Shown here piece by piece: positions 1 through 7,949 of a stretch of 64,000 nucleotides of DNA. A program made the position numbers and the translations under genes. Origin of the DNA: Paenibacillus sp. FSL R5-0490 (lineage in GTDB: Bacteria > Bacillota > Bacilli > Bacillales > Cytobacillaceae); NCBI RefSeq assembly GCF_001956215.1, contig NZ_MRTQ01000015.1, forward strand, positions 1 to 64,000, written 5' to 3'. Numbering within the stretch: the first letter of the stretch is position 1; each line of letters opens with the position of its first letter. The notes under the pieces are model-generated. The model was not told the origin of the DNA. It was given only the letters and a program-made list of their open reading frames with translations, and searched no databases.

Positions 1-33
1 CGCTAGCGGAGATCTTAGCGACACTAGAACGCG

Positions 34-88
34 ACTAACAATCAGTGGGGGATAAGGAAAACCCCCACTGATTGAAGTTTCACTTTAT
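34..88. repeat. Repeated GC-rich hairpin element, copy 1
   Basis: A 13-bp perfect stem (CAATCAGTGGGGG at 39-51 with its complement at 62-74) followed by GAAGTTTCACTTTAT. The same stem and flank recur at 36988-37042 with one extra G-C pair. Read on the minus strand it starts at the stop codon of the DUF2164 gene, so it probably also ends that transcript. Confidence 0.8.
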
Positions 89-322
89 GGGACGCTCGAG
101 CGTCAGGATTTCATCCTCCATTGAAGCATATTGCTGTTCCACCACATGCTTTACATCAGCGATTGCTGCATTGTAGAAATGCGGGGCCAAAGACTCCTTA
201 ACAAAATCCAATACTCTTTCTGCAGCGAACTCAGATAGATCCTCATCTCTTTCCTCGGAAAAGAAAATCTGGATATCCTCAATCATCTTTTGCTGCTGCT
301 CTTTTGTCACTTTAATAAACAC
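80..322 (-). CDS. DUF2164-type small protein
   Basis: Encodes about 80 residues that fit my memory of the DUF2164 family: an N-terminal IKVTKEQQ segment, a charged helix around RDEDLSEFAAERVL and a core APHFYNAAIADVK. No biochemical role is known for this family. The open frame reaches back to 427, but a GTG at 322 is preceded by AAAGGAAGG at good spacing and gives the usual family length, while the upstream ATGs lack a ribosome binding site. It follows a small membrane-protein gene on the same strand, and its stop codon runs straight into the repeated hairpin. The family call is by motif only. Confidence 0.75.
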   Translation of the reverse strand: MFIKVTKEQQQKMIEDIQIFFSEERDEDLSEFAAERVLDFVKESLAPHFYNAAIADVKHVVEQQYASMEDEILTLERPIK

Positions 323-401
323 AGCATGCCTTCCTTTCGGGTTGGGATACATGTTACTATACACGGAAATTTCATAAAATGGGAGGGTGGGATTTTGGCG
401 G

Positions 402-566
402 TTATGCCTCATCCCCGTAGACATCAAATAAAGAGCTGTAGTAATCTTTTACATAAGTGTTACTGTTTGCCTTCTTTTTCGGATAGAGGAAAATAGGTAT
501 AGATGACAGGGCAAGAACAGAGCTGCATAATAAAACCAGATAGAATATTCCTGATAGAATGAACAT
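402..566 (-). CDS. Small single-pass membrane protein (54 aa)
   Basis: Begins with ATG after a near-perfect AAAGGAGGTAT ribosome binding site. Residues 1 to about 27 form one hydrophobic segment (FILSGIFYLVLLCSSVLAL), followed by the basic stretch YPKKK and a polar acidic tail ending GDEA. The segment followed by lysines suggests a bitopic protein with the tail inside the cell. It is shorter than usual annotation cut-offs and is likely to be missed. It lies just upstream of the DUF2164 gene on the same strand, so the two may be co-transcribed. I do not recognise a family and cannot assign a function. Confidence 0.7.
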   Translation of the reverse strand: MFILSGIFYLVLLCSSVLALSSIPIFLYPKKKANSNTYVKDYYSSLFDVYGDEA

Positions 567-606
567 GAAGGATACCTCCTTTAGTAGTTAAAAAAAGCTT
601 AATGTA

Positions 607-620
607 TGAAACGCATTTCA
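607..620. promoter_or_regulatory. Candidate operator upstream of LacI-family gene
   Basis: TGAAACGCATTTCA is a near-perfect palindrome (6 of 7 pairs) about 35 bp upstream of the regulator start. LacI-family proteins usually bind palindromes of this size, so autoregulation is plausible. It resembles but does not match the cre consensus, because its centre is GC rather than CG. Confidence 0.35.
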
Positions 621-655
621 TAGCAAGTAAAAAAGTGAAAAAAACAGGTGGGTTT

Positions 656-1618
656 ATGGCAAATATTAAAGATATCGCTAAAAGGGCAGGAGTTTCGGTT
701 ACAACTGTGTCGAGGGTGCTCAATAATCATCCCTATGTGAGGGAGGACAAGCGGGAAGCGGTCCTGCAGGCGATGGAGGAATTCAATTATCAGCGGAATA
801 TCAATGCTGTTCATTTGAGTAAAGGGGAAACCCTTCTTATTGGAGTGGTTGTTCCTTTTACCAATCATCCCTATTTCGGTCTGCTGGTAGAAGGGATTGC
901 CAATGAAGCCATGAAAAACAACTATAAATTAGTTCTTTTTCAGACGAACTACGAGGAAGCCAGGGAAATAGAGGCTCTGAAAATGCTGCAGCATAAGCAA
1001 ATTGATTCTTTAATCATTTGTTCAAGAATCTGCGGCTGGGAGGTCATTAACCAGTTTACCGAGTATGGTCCCATTGTCTTTTGTGAAGATGCAAGGAATC
1101 AGGATGTGTCCTCAATCTTTATCGATCATTATATGACGTTCACTAATGCTTTAGAGTATTTACATAATAAAGGGCATAATAAAATTGGATATTGTATTGG
1201 AAGAAGGTCCGGCGCCAACAGCAGGCAGCGCGGAAAGGCCTACGCAGATTTTTTAAGCCGAATTGGGGAGTCGTATAATGAAGACTATATCTTTTATGAG
1301 TGTCTGAATTTTGAGCATGGCGAAGAAGTGGTTCAGCGGTTATTGAACATGGATAATCCTCCGACCGCGCTGCTGGTAACAAGTGACTTTGCTGCTGCCG
1401 GAATCGTCACATCCTGCAGGGAAAAAGGGATTCGCATTCCTGAGGATCTCGCGATTATGGGATTTGATAACCAGCCGATCGCCAAAATCATGCACATCAC
1501 CACACTTGAAATCCCGCTGGTGGAAATGGGGAAAAAGCTGATGCTTCAAGCGATAGATAGTGAAAGCCGTACTCATGAGGAAATATCGGTGAAGCTGATT
1601 GAGCGGGAGACTGTTTAG
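656..1618 (+). CDS. LacI-family transcriptional regulator
   Basis: A 320-residue repressor-type protein. Residues 2-50 form the LacI helix-turn-helix and hinge (IKDIAKRAGVSVTTVSRVLN), and residues 60-320 form a periplasmic-binding-like effector domain, with IGVVVPFTNHPYF at its start and an AIMGFDNQPIA segment near the C-terminal lobe. The open frame begins at 602, but the ATG at 656 matches the family N-terminus and follows AGGTGGG. It stands alone with no sugar genes beside it, so the effector is unknown. A palindrome just upstream could serve autoregulation. The family call is secure and the target is not. Confidence 0.92.
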   Translation: MANIKDIAKRAGVSVTTVSRVLNNHPYVREDKREAVLQAMEEFNYQRNINAVHLSKGETLLIGVVVPFTNHPYFGLLVEGIANEAMKNNYKLVLFQTNYEEAREIEALKMLQHKQIDSLIICSRICGWEVINQFTEYGPIVFCEDARNQDVSSIFIDHYMTFTNALEYLHNKGHNKIGYCIGRRSGANSRQRGKAYADFLSRIGESYNEDYIFYECLNFEHGEEVVQRLLNMDNPPTALLVTSDFAAAGIVTSCREKGIRIPEDLAIMGFDNQPIAKIMHITTLEIPLVEMGKKLMLQAIDSESRTHEEISVKLIERETV

Positions 1619-1660
1619 GATGGCGGCTGGCGCCGGAGTTGGGCATGGAATCAGGAGCGG

Positions 1661-1884
1661 CTTCGGACAGAGAATGCAGAAATCATAGTTTTTGAGTCAG
1701 AACCTGGAGCAACTTCGGACACAGAAAGCAGAAACCAGTGATTTGAGTCAGAACCTGGAGCAACTTTGGACACAGAAAGCCGAAATCGGAGTGTTTGAGT
1801 CAGAACCCGACGCAACTTCGGACACAGGAAGCCGAAAACACAGTGTCTGAGTCGGAACCCAGCCCTGACTTCGGCCACAGAGTT
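1661..1884. repeat. 52-bp-period intergenic repeat array A (about 4.3 units)
   Basis: Units have the form CTTCGGACACAG, about 21 variable bases, GAGTCAGAAC, then about 9 bases, repeating every 51-53 bp. The two conserved blocks are near inverted complements, so each unit can fold. The array fills the gap between the LacI gene and the next membrane-protein gene. It is the reverse complement of the family at 41114-41425 and is related to the one at 16856-17219. An open frame through it on the minus strand is not a real gene. Confidence 0.9.
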
Positions 1885-1992
1885 AAAAAATAAGTCTTTT
1901 TTCAAACCAGGTAAACACCTAAAGGAAGCCACGACAGAATAATTACCTCCATGCCCGCCAATACTAACAAAAAAATATGGGGATGATGTTAC

Positions 1993-2466
1993 ATGGGGTT
2001 CGTACTTTTGGTTTTTCTGGCATGGCTGGTGCTAATGCTGTTTACTACTATGAATAAGAAACTTACTTTTATTGAAAATACCTTTGTTTATTTGGCAGCG
2101 ATGGTCATTCATATTAATTATACGTGGATTGTTTATGAAGAGCTGAATATGGCGGATATTTCCCAGCAGATCTTAAACAATTCTGCCTTTATAATACATA
2201 GAAGCATAACGCTTCCAATTACATTAGCAATCACATTAAATTTAGTAAGGACAGGGGATTCGCTGGGTTCAAAGTTTCTTAAAGTGGCGGTTTCCGTTGC
2301 TTTCCTTGTTTCTGCTGTGATGATTGCCAGGTATTTTGGAATTGTTGATTATAAAAAATGGAATATTGGCTATGAAATCATCTATTTATTCCTCCTGCAT
2401 TTAGTGGTTCAATTCTTACTGAAGTATTTTGGGCAGCTTAAAACAAGAGGGGTGAATGAAGCATGA
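1993..2466 (+). CDS. Integral membrane protein, first of a pair
   Basis: A 157-residue protein with four or five hydrophobic segments: residues 2-18, around 30-47, 65-82, 93-112 and 122-145. It has no catalytic motif that I recognise. The ATG follows GGGGATGATG at short spacing. The stop overlaps the start of the next gene by 4 bp, so translation of the two is coupled and the products may form a complex. I cannot give a function. Database families of small Bacillus membrane proteins, such as those labelled CBO0543, would be the first comparison. Confidence 0.8.
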   Translation: MGFVLLVFLAWLVLMLFTTMNKKLTFIENTFVYLAAMVIHINYTWIVYEELNMADISQQILNNSAFIIHRSITLPITLAITLNLVRTGDSLGSKFLKVAVSVAFLVSAVMIARYFGIVDYKKWNIGYEIIYLFLLHLVVQFLLKYFGQLKTRGVNEA

Positions 2467-2972
2467 AATTGTGGAAGGACTTCGGCGGCAATGAGATTTA
2501 TCTTTTGCTCATGATTGCTGCTGCCTATCTTGTTTATTTTCTCCTTATAAGAAGGCCGGACAGACTGGCGAAGCAGATCAGAGTGCTGAGTTTACTGTGG
2601 GGCATTGCCATTGGGATCCTTTATGATTTCACCATAGGCGGGGGCAGAACCGATTTTTATAAGATTAATGATCTAAATAATTATGAAGTGACAGATATTT
2701 TATACTATATCTTATTCGCTCCATTTGGCTACTTCTTTTTTTACCTTTATGAAAAACTGAACATCAGCAAAAAAACGTTTATAATTTATGTGTTGGGGTG
2801 GGCCTTATTTGGTGTGTTTTTTCAATGGGTGTTGACGGCGGCAGATATTATTACCCTGCAAAAAGGGTATAAGCTCATTCATTCTTTCCCAATCTTTTTG
2901 CTGACTCAGACACTGACAGGTGTTTATATTCAGGTGCTCAAATCAAAGGAATCACTTAGAGCAGCTGAATAG
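2463..2972 (+). CDS. Integral membrane protein, second of a pair (possibly CBO0543-like)
   Basis: A 169-residue protein with four or five membrane segments: residues 11-28, 42-58, 78-96, 105-127 and 140-158. It has a polar, aromatic stretch (DFTIGGGRTDFYKINDLNNY) after the second segment and the motif APFGYFFFYLYEKL. These features resemble my memory of the CBO0543-type membrane proteins of clostridia and bacilli, whose role is unknown. The ATGA overlap with the upstream gene shows coupling. No terminator is obvious before the zinc-ribbon gene. Confidence 0.8.
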   Translation: MKLWKDFGGNEIYLLLMIAAAYLVYFLLIRRPDRLAKQIRVLSLLWGIAIGILYDFTIGGGRTDFYKINDLNNYEVTDILYYILFAPFGYFFFYLYEKLNISKKTFIIYVLGWALFGVFFQWVLTAADIITLQKGYKLIHSFPIFLLTQTLTGVYIQVLKSKESLRAAE

Positions 2973-3048
2973 GCCGCAATGTTTTCATGAAACTTTTTTC
3001 TGCTTCTGAACGTATGACTTACTAAATGAAGCGGAAAGGAGAATGAAT

Positions 3049-3240
3049 ATGAAAGCAGAAAAATGTCCAAAGTGCGGATCAAATGAACTGGGGAAAGGGA
3101 AGCATTCGGGTTATGGGGGCATGTTTCCTGTGGATAAGATGAGTCTCGGTTCTGATATTGAATATGTTATTTGCACCAGCTGCGGTTTTATCATTGAAGG
3201 GTATGTGAAGAAGCCGGAGAAGTTTAAAAATAGAATGTAG
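3049..3240 (+). CDS. Small zinc-ribbon protein
   Basis: A 63-residue protein with two CxxC knuckles, CPKCG near the N-terminus and CTSCG near residue 47, which should bind one zinc. The middle contains a glycine-rich HSGYGGMF stretch, and the C-terminus is basic. I chose the second ATG, since AAGGAG sits 7 nt before it and only 1 nt before the upstream ATG at 3043. Such isolated zinc ribbons are often of unknown function. This one precedes a frameshifted short frame on the same strand. Confidence 0.8.
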   Translation: MKAEKCPKCGSNELGKGKHSGYGGMFPVDKMSLGSDIEYVICTSCGFIIEGYVKKPEKFKNRM

Positions 3241-3247
3241 GAGCATC

Positions 3248-3432
3248 ATGAAAAAATTTAAGTTAAAGAACATTTTAAAGGATTAAAAAAGGGTACGCAC
3301 TTTTACTTGATTGCGGAATCTGAATTTATTGGCATTAAAGAATATGTACTGCGGACAAAAGATTTATCGTATCGGATCTCCATTAATGAGGCCGAGCTGA
3401 AGAGGAATTTTATTTTCATGCCCAAAGAGTAA
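3248..3432 (+). pseudogene. Short frame broken by a frameshift near its start
   Basis: An ATG after TAGGAG opens MKKFK and then hits a stop in its own frame after 12 codons. A different frame continues from about 3262 without a stop to TAA at 3430 and reads coherently (GLKKGTHFYLIAESEFIG, then YVLRTKDLSYRISINEAELK). One shift in the A/T-rich run near 3255 would join them into a protein of about 60 residues. Both a sequencing error and a true pseudogene are possible. I do not recognise the family. The intact zinc-ribbon gene lies 7 bp upstream. Confidence 0.45.
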
Positions 3433-3435
3433 AAA

Positions 3436-3471
3436 AGAATGCTCAGAGCATGCCGCCCGGAGCATTCTTTA
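3436..3471. terminator. Bidirectional intrinsic terminator
   Basis: AGAATGCTC pairs with GAGCATTCT around a 15-nt loop, with A-run before and T-run after. It sits between convergent transcripts and can serve both. Confidence 0.8.
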
Positions 3472-3479
3472 AAAATTTG

Positions 3480-4889
3480 TCACCAAATATCCCCGCGTTC
3501 TTTCTTCAGAGTCTTCATTTTTTCAACCCATTCGTCTACTCTCTGTCTAATTTCATCACTTTCCGTTTCAGCTGTATTCCGATTTTTTTCGTGCAGCTTC
3601 ATATACAAATCCTTCATTTGGCCGCTGCGTTCGTAGCCCCATTCACGGAGTTCGGATCGCTGCTCATCCGTGATCCAGCCCTTATCTCCCATAATGGTGA
3701 CGGCATCCAGGATTCGGTGTGCTTCACGCCTGCCGACTGTAAATAATTGGCGGGGATAAACTTCACCAATTTTATATTCATCCATCATTTCCCAAGGGCT
3801 TGGTGCCATTGTAAAAGCCCATGCGAGGTCACCGGCAGACGGAAGCCACTCGTATTGAATGGTGTCTTTCAGATCGTCGGGACTGTCTGCTTTAAAGTAC
3901 TCCCCGTTGCCGGCTTCGGCTACTGCTTTTAATTGATCCTCGGCCTTGCCGTCTACATCAAACCCAATGATATTTACAGTATTGCTGCTGTTGTTATTTA
4001 CAAGGTTCTCGCTGGCCTTGACAGGGTCGCCGTCACATGTTTCGGCACCGTCGCTGACAATGTAGATCGTGGTGGAGCCGTCATAGCCGCTGCTCATTTC
4101 TGCTGCTTTTTGAATGGCGCCGGCAAGAGGCGTCCAGCCTTTGCTTTCAAATGAATCAACAGCTTCGTGAAATTCCTTCTTGGAATATTTGCTCATAGGA
4201 TAGACTTCCTCAACACCAGAGCAGGAAATTTCTTTATCAGCGTCTGCTTCAGAGCCTTTATGGCCATAGACCACAAGGGATACATCACTGCTTTGGCCAA
4301 TCGTCTGGGCGAAACTCTTGACGGCGCTTTTAGCAATATCCATTTTCACTTTGCCGTCTGCCTGCAGCAGCATGGATGAACTGGCATCCAGAAGAATAAT
4401 GGCCTGTTCTGCTGCCTTTTTTTCTTCTTCTCCGGGTTCTGACTTGGTGGGATCCGGCAGGTAAGGTTCTTCAAAATCGGGTTTGTAGGCATTGGACTTT
4501 TCAATAATGTCTTTATAATGTGGACTCGCCAGCAGGGAAACTAGCCCTTTTTTAATAGAGTCTGTATCCTTGGCTTCCTTCGTCAGCTCTTCCAGTTTGG
4601 GCGTCATCTTCCGTAAAAGTTCAGGATCAGTTTCCGGTATAACTTCAATGGCTTCAATGTCTTTTTCGTATGTAAGGTTATCCATTAGGGTTCCAGGAGG
4701 TAAATTTAGCAGGGTTTCTTCAGAGACCTCCAAATTAATATTCTTAGACTCTGCTAAAATGCTTACCTGCTTTTCTTCTTTCTTTTGCTCTTCTTTAACA
4801 GGTGAATCAGCGGCTGTTTTCTCTTTGTCATTGCTGCACGCGGAAAGAATCAATCCGGCAGACAGCAGCCATAGACCATAACGTTTCAC
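3480..4889 (-). CDS. vWA-domain lipoprotein
   Basis: A 469-residue exported lipoprotein. Residues 1-18 are a type II signal peptide ending in the lipobox LSAC, followed by a lysine- and glutamate-rich linker. A von Willebrand A domain spans about 165-355, with the MIDAS residues visible: DASSS, the threonine in GWTPLAG, and VSDGAET. The C-terminal 110 residues are charged and helical. The protein should sit on the outer face of the membrane and bind a divalent cation and a partner protein. It starts with GTG after AAAGGAG. It stands alone and its partner is unknown. B. subtilis YwmC/YwmD are shorter relatives of the same general type. Confidence 0.88.
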   Translation of the reverse strand: MKRYGLWLLSAGLILSACSNDKEKTAADSPVKEEQKKEEKQVSILAESKNINLEVSEETLLNLPPGTLMDNLTYEKDIEAIEVIPETDPELLRKMTPKLEELTKEAKDTDSIKKGLVSLLASPHYKDIIEKSNAYKPDFEEPYLPDPTKSEPGEEEKKAAEQAIILLDASSSMLLQADGKVKMDIAKSAVKSFAQTIGQSSDVSLVVYGHKGSEADADKEISCSGVEEVYPMSKYSKKEFHEAVDSFESKGWTPLAGAIQKAAEMSSGYDGSTTIYIVSDGAETCDGDPVKASENLVNNNSSNTVNIIGFDVDGKAEDQLKAVAEAGNGEYFKADSPDDLKDTIQYEWLPSAGDLAWAFTMAPSPWEMMDEYKIGEVYPRQLFTVGRREAHRILDAVTIMGDKGWITDEQRSELREWGYERSGQMKDLYMKLHEKNRNTAETESDEIRQRVDEWVEKMKTLKKERGDIW

Positions 4890-5033
4890 AGAAATTCTCC
4901 TTTTGTTTATATTTTACTAATAATAGAGTTTAACATGGATAAAGCTGGTTTTGAAGTAATTTCCATATGGTAGGATTTTTTTACAGCAATTTGGTATAGT
5001 TGAAGATAGATATTTTGCAGAGGAGGCAGTCCG

Positions 5034-5576
5034 TTGGAAAAAGCATTTCCGATTCTTGAAACAGAAAGATTAATTTTAAGAGAAGCAACTGAAGAAGATG
5101 CAAAAGATATGTTTGTATACCTGTCAGATCAGCTGGTTGTAAAGCATATGGGAATCTCAGCCAGTGAAACTCCAGAGGAGGTGCTTGGAGAAATAGAATG
5201 GTATAAATCCATTTATACAAATGGCACAGGAATCCGCTGGGGCATCACCCTGAAGGATTCAGGGAAGGTCATTGGGAGCTGCGGTTTTCTGAATAGGAAT
5301 CCGAAACATTACCGAAGTGAAGTCGGTTATGAACTAAGCAGGGAGCATTGGGGAAAAGGAATAGCGAATGAAGCCCTTGAAAGGGTGTTGAAATTCGGCT
5401 TTGAACACTTGGGGCTTGAAAGGATAGAAGCTTTGATCGAGCCAAAAAATCTCTCATCCCAGAAGCTGGTTGAAAGGCAGGGCTTCACGAGAGAAGGACT
5501 GCTTAGGCATTATGAATATACTAACGGGAAATTTGATGACTTGTATATGTACTCCATTTTAAAAGGGGATTTATAA
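5034..5576 (+). CDS. GNAT N-acetyltransferase (RimJ/RimL-like)
   Basis: A 180-residue acetyltransferase of the family that modifies protein N-termini or small amines with acetyl-CoA. It has the typical opening LETERLILREATEEDA, a central IGSCGFLNRNPKH strand, the acetyl-CoA loop ELSREHWGKGIANEAL, and the C-terminal pattern NLSSQKLVERQGFTREG. Translation starts at TTG 7 nt after AGGAGG. A short uncharacterised gene follows 27 bp downstream and is probably in the same operon. Family is sure, substrate unknown. Confidence 0.92.
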   Translation: MEKAFPILETERLILREATEEDAKDMFVYLSDQLVVKHMGISASETPEEVLGEIEWYKSIYTNGTGIRWGITLKDSGKVIGSCGFLNRNPKHYRSEVGYELSREHWGKGIANEALERVLKFGFEHLGLERIEALIEPKNLSSQKLVERQGFTREGLLRHYEYTNGKFDDLYMYSILKGDL

Positions 5577-5603
5577 ATCGATACATACCAGGAGGATATT
5601 TTT

Positions 5604-5945
5604 ATGAACTATAATGGCCGTACCTTTGTTTCTGTGCAAAATACAGAGAATGGTGAAGTTTCATCAAAGACCTTTTTTCATTATAAACAGGATGGAAATA
5701 TAATATCAGCTAGTTATGGCGGGGGAGAGATCATTCAGGGGACACTGATTGGAATTGCCGATGAAGACGGATGTCTGGAATTCAGATATAACCATGTGAA
5801 TAACAAAAATCAGCTGCGCGGCGGAAAATGTCTCTCCACCCCTGAAATTTTGGCTGACGGCCGCATCAGGCTGCATGAAAAATGGCAGTGGCAGGATGAT
5901 GAAGGAACTGAAGGACAGTCGATTATCGAGGAAGTAAAAGAATAA
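5604..5945 (+). CDS. Short conserved protein, often labelled n-acetylglutamate synthase
   Basis: A 113-residue soluble protein beginning [20 protein letters not shown], with a glycine-rich [14 protein letters not shown] strand and a [11 protein letters not shown] segment. It looks like a small beta-barrel. Close homologues in bacilli are commonly given the name n-acetylglutamate synthase. I see no acetyltransferase or amino-acid-kinase motif here, so I regard that name as unsupported. It follows the GNAT gene and has its own strong AGGAGG site. Confidence 0.75.
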   Translation: MNYNGRTFVSVQNTENGEVSSKTFFHYKQDGNIISASYGGGEIIQGTLIGIADEDGCLEFRYNHVNNKNQLRGGKCLSTPEILADGRIRLHEKWQWQDDEGTEGQSIIEEVKE

Positions 5946-5953
5946 AGCAGGCG

Positions 5954-5988
5954 GCATGCCAGCCGGAGGGAATTATCCCTCCGCATGC
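5954..5988. terminator. Hairpin between convergent genes
   Basis: GGAGGGA and TCCCTCC pair around ATTA, and GCATGC repeats outside extend the stem. The stop codon of the minus-strand MFS gene lies in the loop. There is no good T-run, so termination is only likely. Confidence 0.5.
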
Positions 5989-7217
5989 AGCTTCAGGTTC
6001 TGTCGGCTTCTTTTTGTTTTTTCTTTGGTTAAGGTAAAGAAGAAAACAAAGCCGATGAATGATGTAATAAACAAGATGGCACCCATTGGAACTGCAGTGG
6101 TTTCATCAATGCTCACCAAAGGGGAAACAGCCGAACCCAGCACTAAAGGAAGCATTCCAATAACGGCGCTGGCACTTCCGGCACGATGCCCCTGATTTTT
6201 CATGGCCAATGTAAACGAGCTGGTGATGATCATCCCCATTGAAGTCATATAGATAAAAATCGGAATGACAAGCATGAATAGCGGCCCTTTAATGATGGTC
6301 ATAATTAATAGGAACAAAGTGGCACTTACCGCAATGCAGACCGCTGTCCGGAGCAGGCTTCTTTCTGGAATGACACCTGCCAGGCGGCCAATCAGGAAAC
6401 TCCCCGTAATGATGGCCAATCCATTAATGCCAAACAGGATGCTGAACATCTGAGGCGAAACACCATAAATCCCCTGATAGACAAAGGGTGTCCCAGACAC
6501 ATAAGCAAAGCTTCCGCCATGTATGAAACCAACTATAAGAGCATACCCGATGAAGGAACGGTCCCTGAAAAGTCCCCCCATGCTTTTAACGGAATTCCCA
6601 ATCGAGCTTGGGACCCTTTTTTCTGGAGGAAGGGTTTCTTTTAATCGGAAATAGATCACAATGGTAATAAATAATCCCAAAAAGCTTAGAAAATAAAAGA
6701 TGGATTCCCAGCTTGCGAAAGGAATCAGAAGCAGGGCACCGCCTGTCATTGGCGCGATCATCGGAGCCGTTGCATTAATGACCATAAGCAAAGCAAAAAA
6801 TTTCGTCAGCTCTTTTCCGCTGAACACATCACGGACAACCGCCCGGGATAGGACGATTCCGGCAGAGGCGGTTAATCCCTGCAGAAAACGGGCTGCAATA
6901 AAGGCTGCAATATTGGGTGAAATGGCGCATAAAAGGGAAGATACGGCAAAAAGAGAGATGCCGATTAGAAGCGGTTTTCTTCTTCCATGTGAATCGCTGA
7001 GCGGTCCAACAATAACCTGTCCAGCTGCAAGTCCGATCAAACACGCTGTTAAACTCATCTGTACAAGTGAAGCTCGGGTACTGAAATCATCAGCGATATC
7101 CGGGAAGCCCGGCAAATACATATCAATATTGAAGGGCCCCAATATTCCTAGCATACTGAGGAGAAAAGCCAGCGCAAGCCTCTCTTTTCCAGTCGGATTG
7201 TGAATCATGTTAAACAC
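5973..7217 (-). CDS. Bcr/CflA-family multidrug efflux MFS transporter
   Basis: A 414-residue major facilitator with 12 hydrophobic segments. The first loop FNIDMYLPGFPDIA and the motif GPLSDSHGRRKPLLIG between segments 2 and 3 are characteristic of the Bcr/CflA group of drug:H+ antiporters. Segment 5 has the antiporter-like AMINATAPMIAPMTGG region (seen as MVINATAPMIAPMTGG). It lies alone on the minus strand, convergent with the GNAT operon. The exported compound cannot be read from the sequence; chloramphenicol and bicyclomycin are substrates of known members. Confidence 0.9.
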   Translation of the reverse strand: MFNMIHNPTGKERLALAFLLSMLGILGPFNIDMYLPGFPDIADDFSTRASLVQMSLTACLIGLAAGQVIVGPLSDSHGRRKPLLIGISLFAVSSLLCAISPNIAAFIAARFLQGLTASAGIVLSRAVVRDVFSGKELTKFFALLMVINATAPMIAPMTGGALLLIPFASWESIFYFLSFLGLFITIVIYFRLKETLPPEKRVPSSIGNSVKSMGGLFRDRSFIGYALIVGFIHGGSFAYVSGTPFVYQGIYGVSPQMFSILFGINGLAIITGSFLIGRLAGVIPERSLLRTAVCIAVSATLFLLIMTIIKGPLFMLVIPIFIYMTSMGMIITSSFTLAMKNQGHRAGSASAVIGMLPLVLGSAVSPLVSIDETTAVPMGAILFITSFIGFVFFFTLTKEKTKRSRQNLKLHAEG

Positions 7218-7305
7218 CTTTCTTTCTATGAAGCTGCTAATCTTTTACATAAATATGGCTAGTATACGCGAGGCAAATGTGGATGTCCAGCGGGGAATGC
7301 TGTAA

Positions 7306-7338
7306 ATAAAAAAATCCATGGCCATCTAGCCACAGATT
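7306..7338 (-). terminator. Intrinsic terminator of the VOC gene
   Basis: On the minus strand AATCTGTGGC pairs (8 of 10) with GCCATGGATT, followed by a run of seven T, directly after the VOC stop codon. Confidence 0.75.
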
Positions 7339-7344
7339 CTTTCA

Positions 7345-7728
7345 TTAGCAATTGCAGATCATCAATACATTGCCATCCGGGTCCTGAAAGTTGAAATAAG
7401 CAAAATCTCCAATACGTTCAATTTCCCTCACAATCGAGATTCCCTGATTTTTAACAAAATCGTACGCCTCGTCAATATCCCGGGCAAAGAAATTAAATAA
7501 AACGTGACCGGAAGGAGTCCATTTGAAGGATGGATCAAAGGTGTGGTCATCCAGTGTAAGACCAGTTTCAGAGTTCACTGGAATGTTGTATACCGGAGAT
7601 TTCACATCATCCATATTAAAAGGCAGTCCAAGCAGGCTGCTATACCATTCAGCCGATTTTTTTAGGTCCTTGACATGAATAAACACATTGTTCACTTTGC
7701 CTGCGATCGGGGAAGCAATTGAATTCAT
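7345..7728 (-). CDS. VOC-superfamily (glyoxalase/bleomycin-resistance) protein
   Basis: A 127-residue protein with the paired beta-alpha-beta-beta-beta modules of the vicinal oxygen chelate fold. It begins with VNNVFIHVKDLKKSAEWYSSLLGLPF and ends with the classical FNFQDPDGNVLMICN. Members are metal-dependent isomerases, dioxygenases or drug-binding proteins, and the substrate here is unknown. The gene stands alone with its own terminator. A second VOC gene lies at 43126. Confidence 0.88.
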   Translation of the reverse strand: MNSIASPIAGKVNNVFIHVKDLKKSAEWYSSLLGLPFNMDDVKSPVYNIPVNSETGLTLDDHTFDPSFKWTPSGHVLFNFFARDIDEAYDFVKNQGISIVREIERIGDFAYFNFQDPDGNVLMICNC

Positions 7729-7949
7729 ACTCTCACCGCTTTCATTGTTATTATTTTACATATTCTCTATATGAGGCACAATCCCTTTATTTAATATTTT
7801 AGAAATGCGGCAACAGGAACTTCTTTAAATACACAAATCCCGATTAATAGGAAAAAGTTAAAATATATGTCGTATTATACCCCCATAATATTCAGATTCT
7901 TATTCGTATTCTATGAATATAATCAATCATTAGTCATGAGGAGAATATT

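Noticed and set aside
290-496. 68-codon plus-strand frame
   Set aside because: It lies opposite the DUF2164 and small membrane genes, which have better starts and sites.
607-620. cre site before the LacI-family gene
   Set aside because: The centre is GC instead of the required CG, so it is kept only as a candidate operator of the LacI protein itself.
1661-1932. Minus-strand open frame through repeat array A (93 codons)
   Set aside because: It is a translation of the 52-bp repeat (52 is not a multiple of 3, so units appear in shifting frames), with no ribosome binding site.
6829-7044. Minus-strand 71-codon frame inside the Bcr/CflA gene
   Set aside because: Out-of-frame shadow of the MFS gene with no site of its own.
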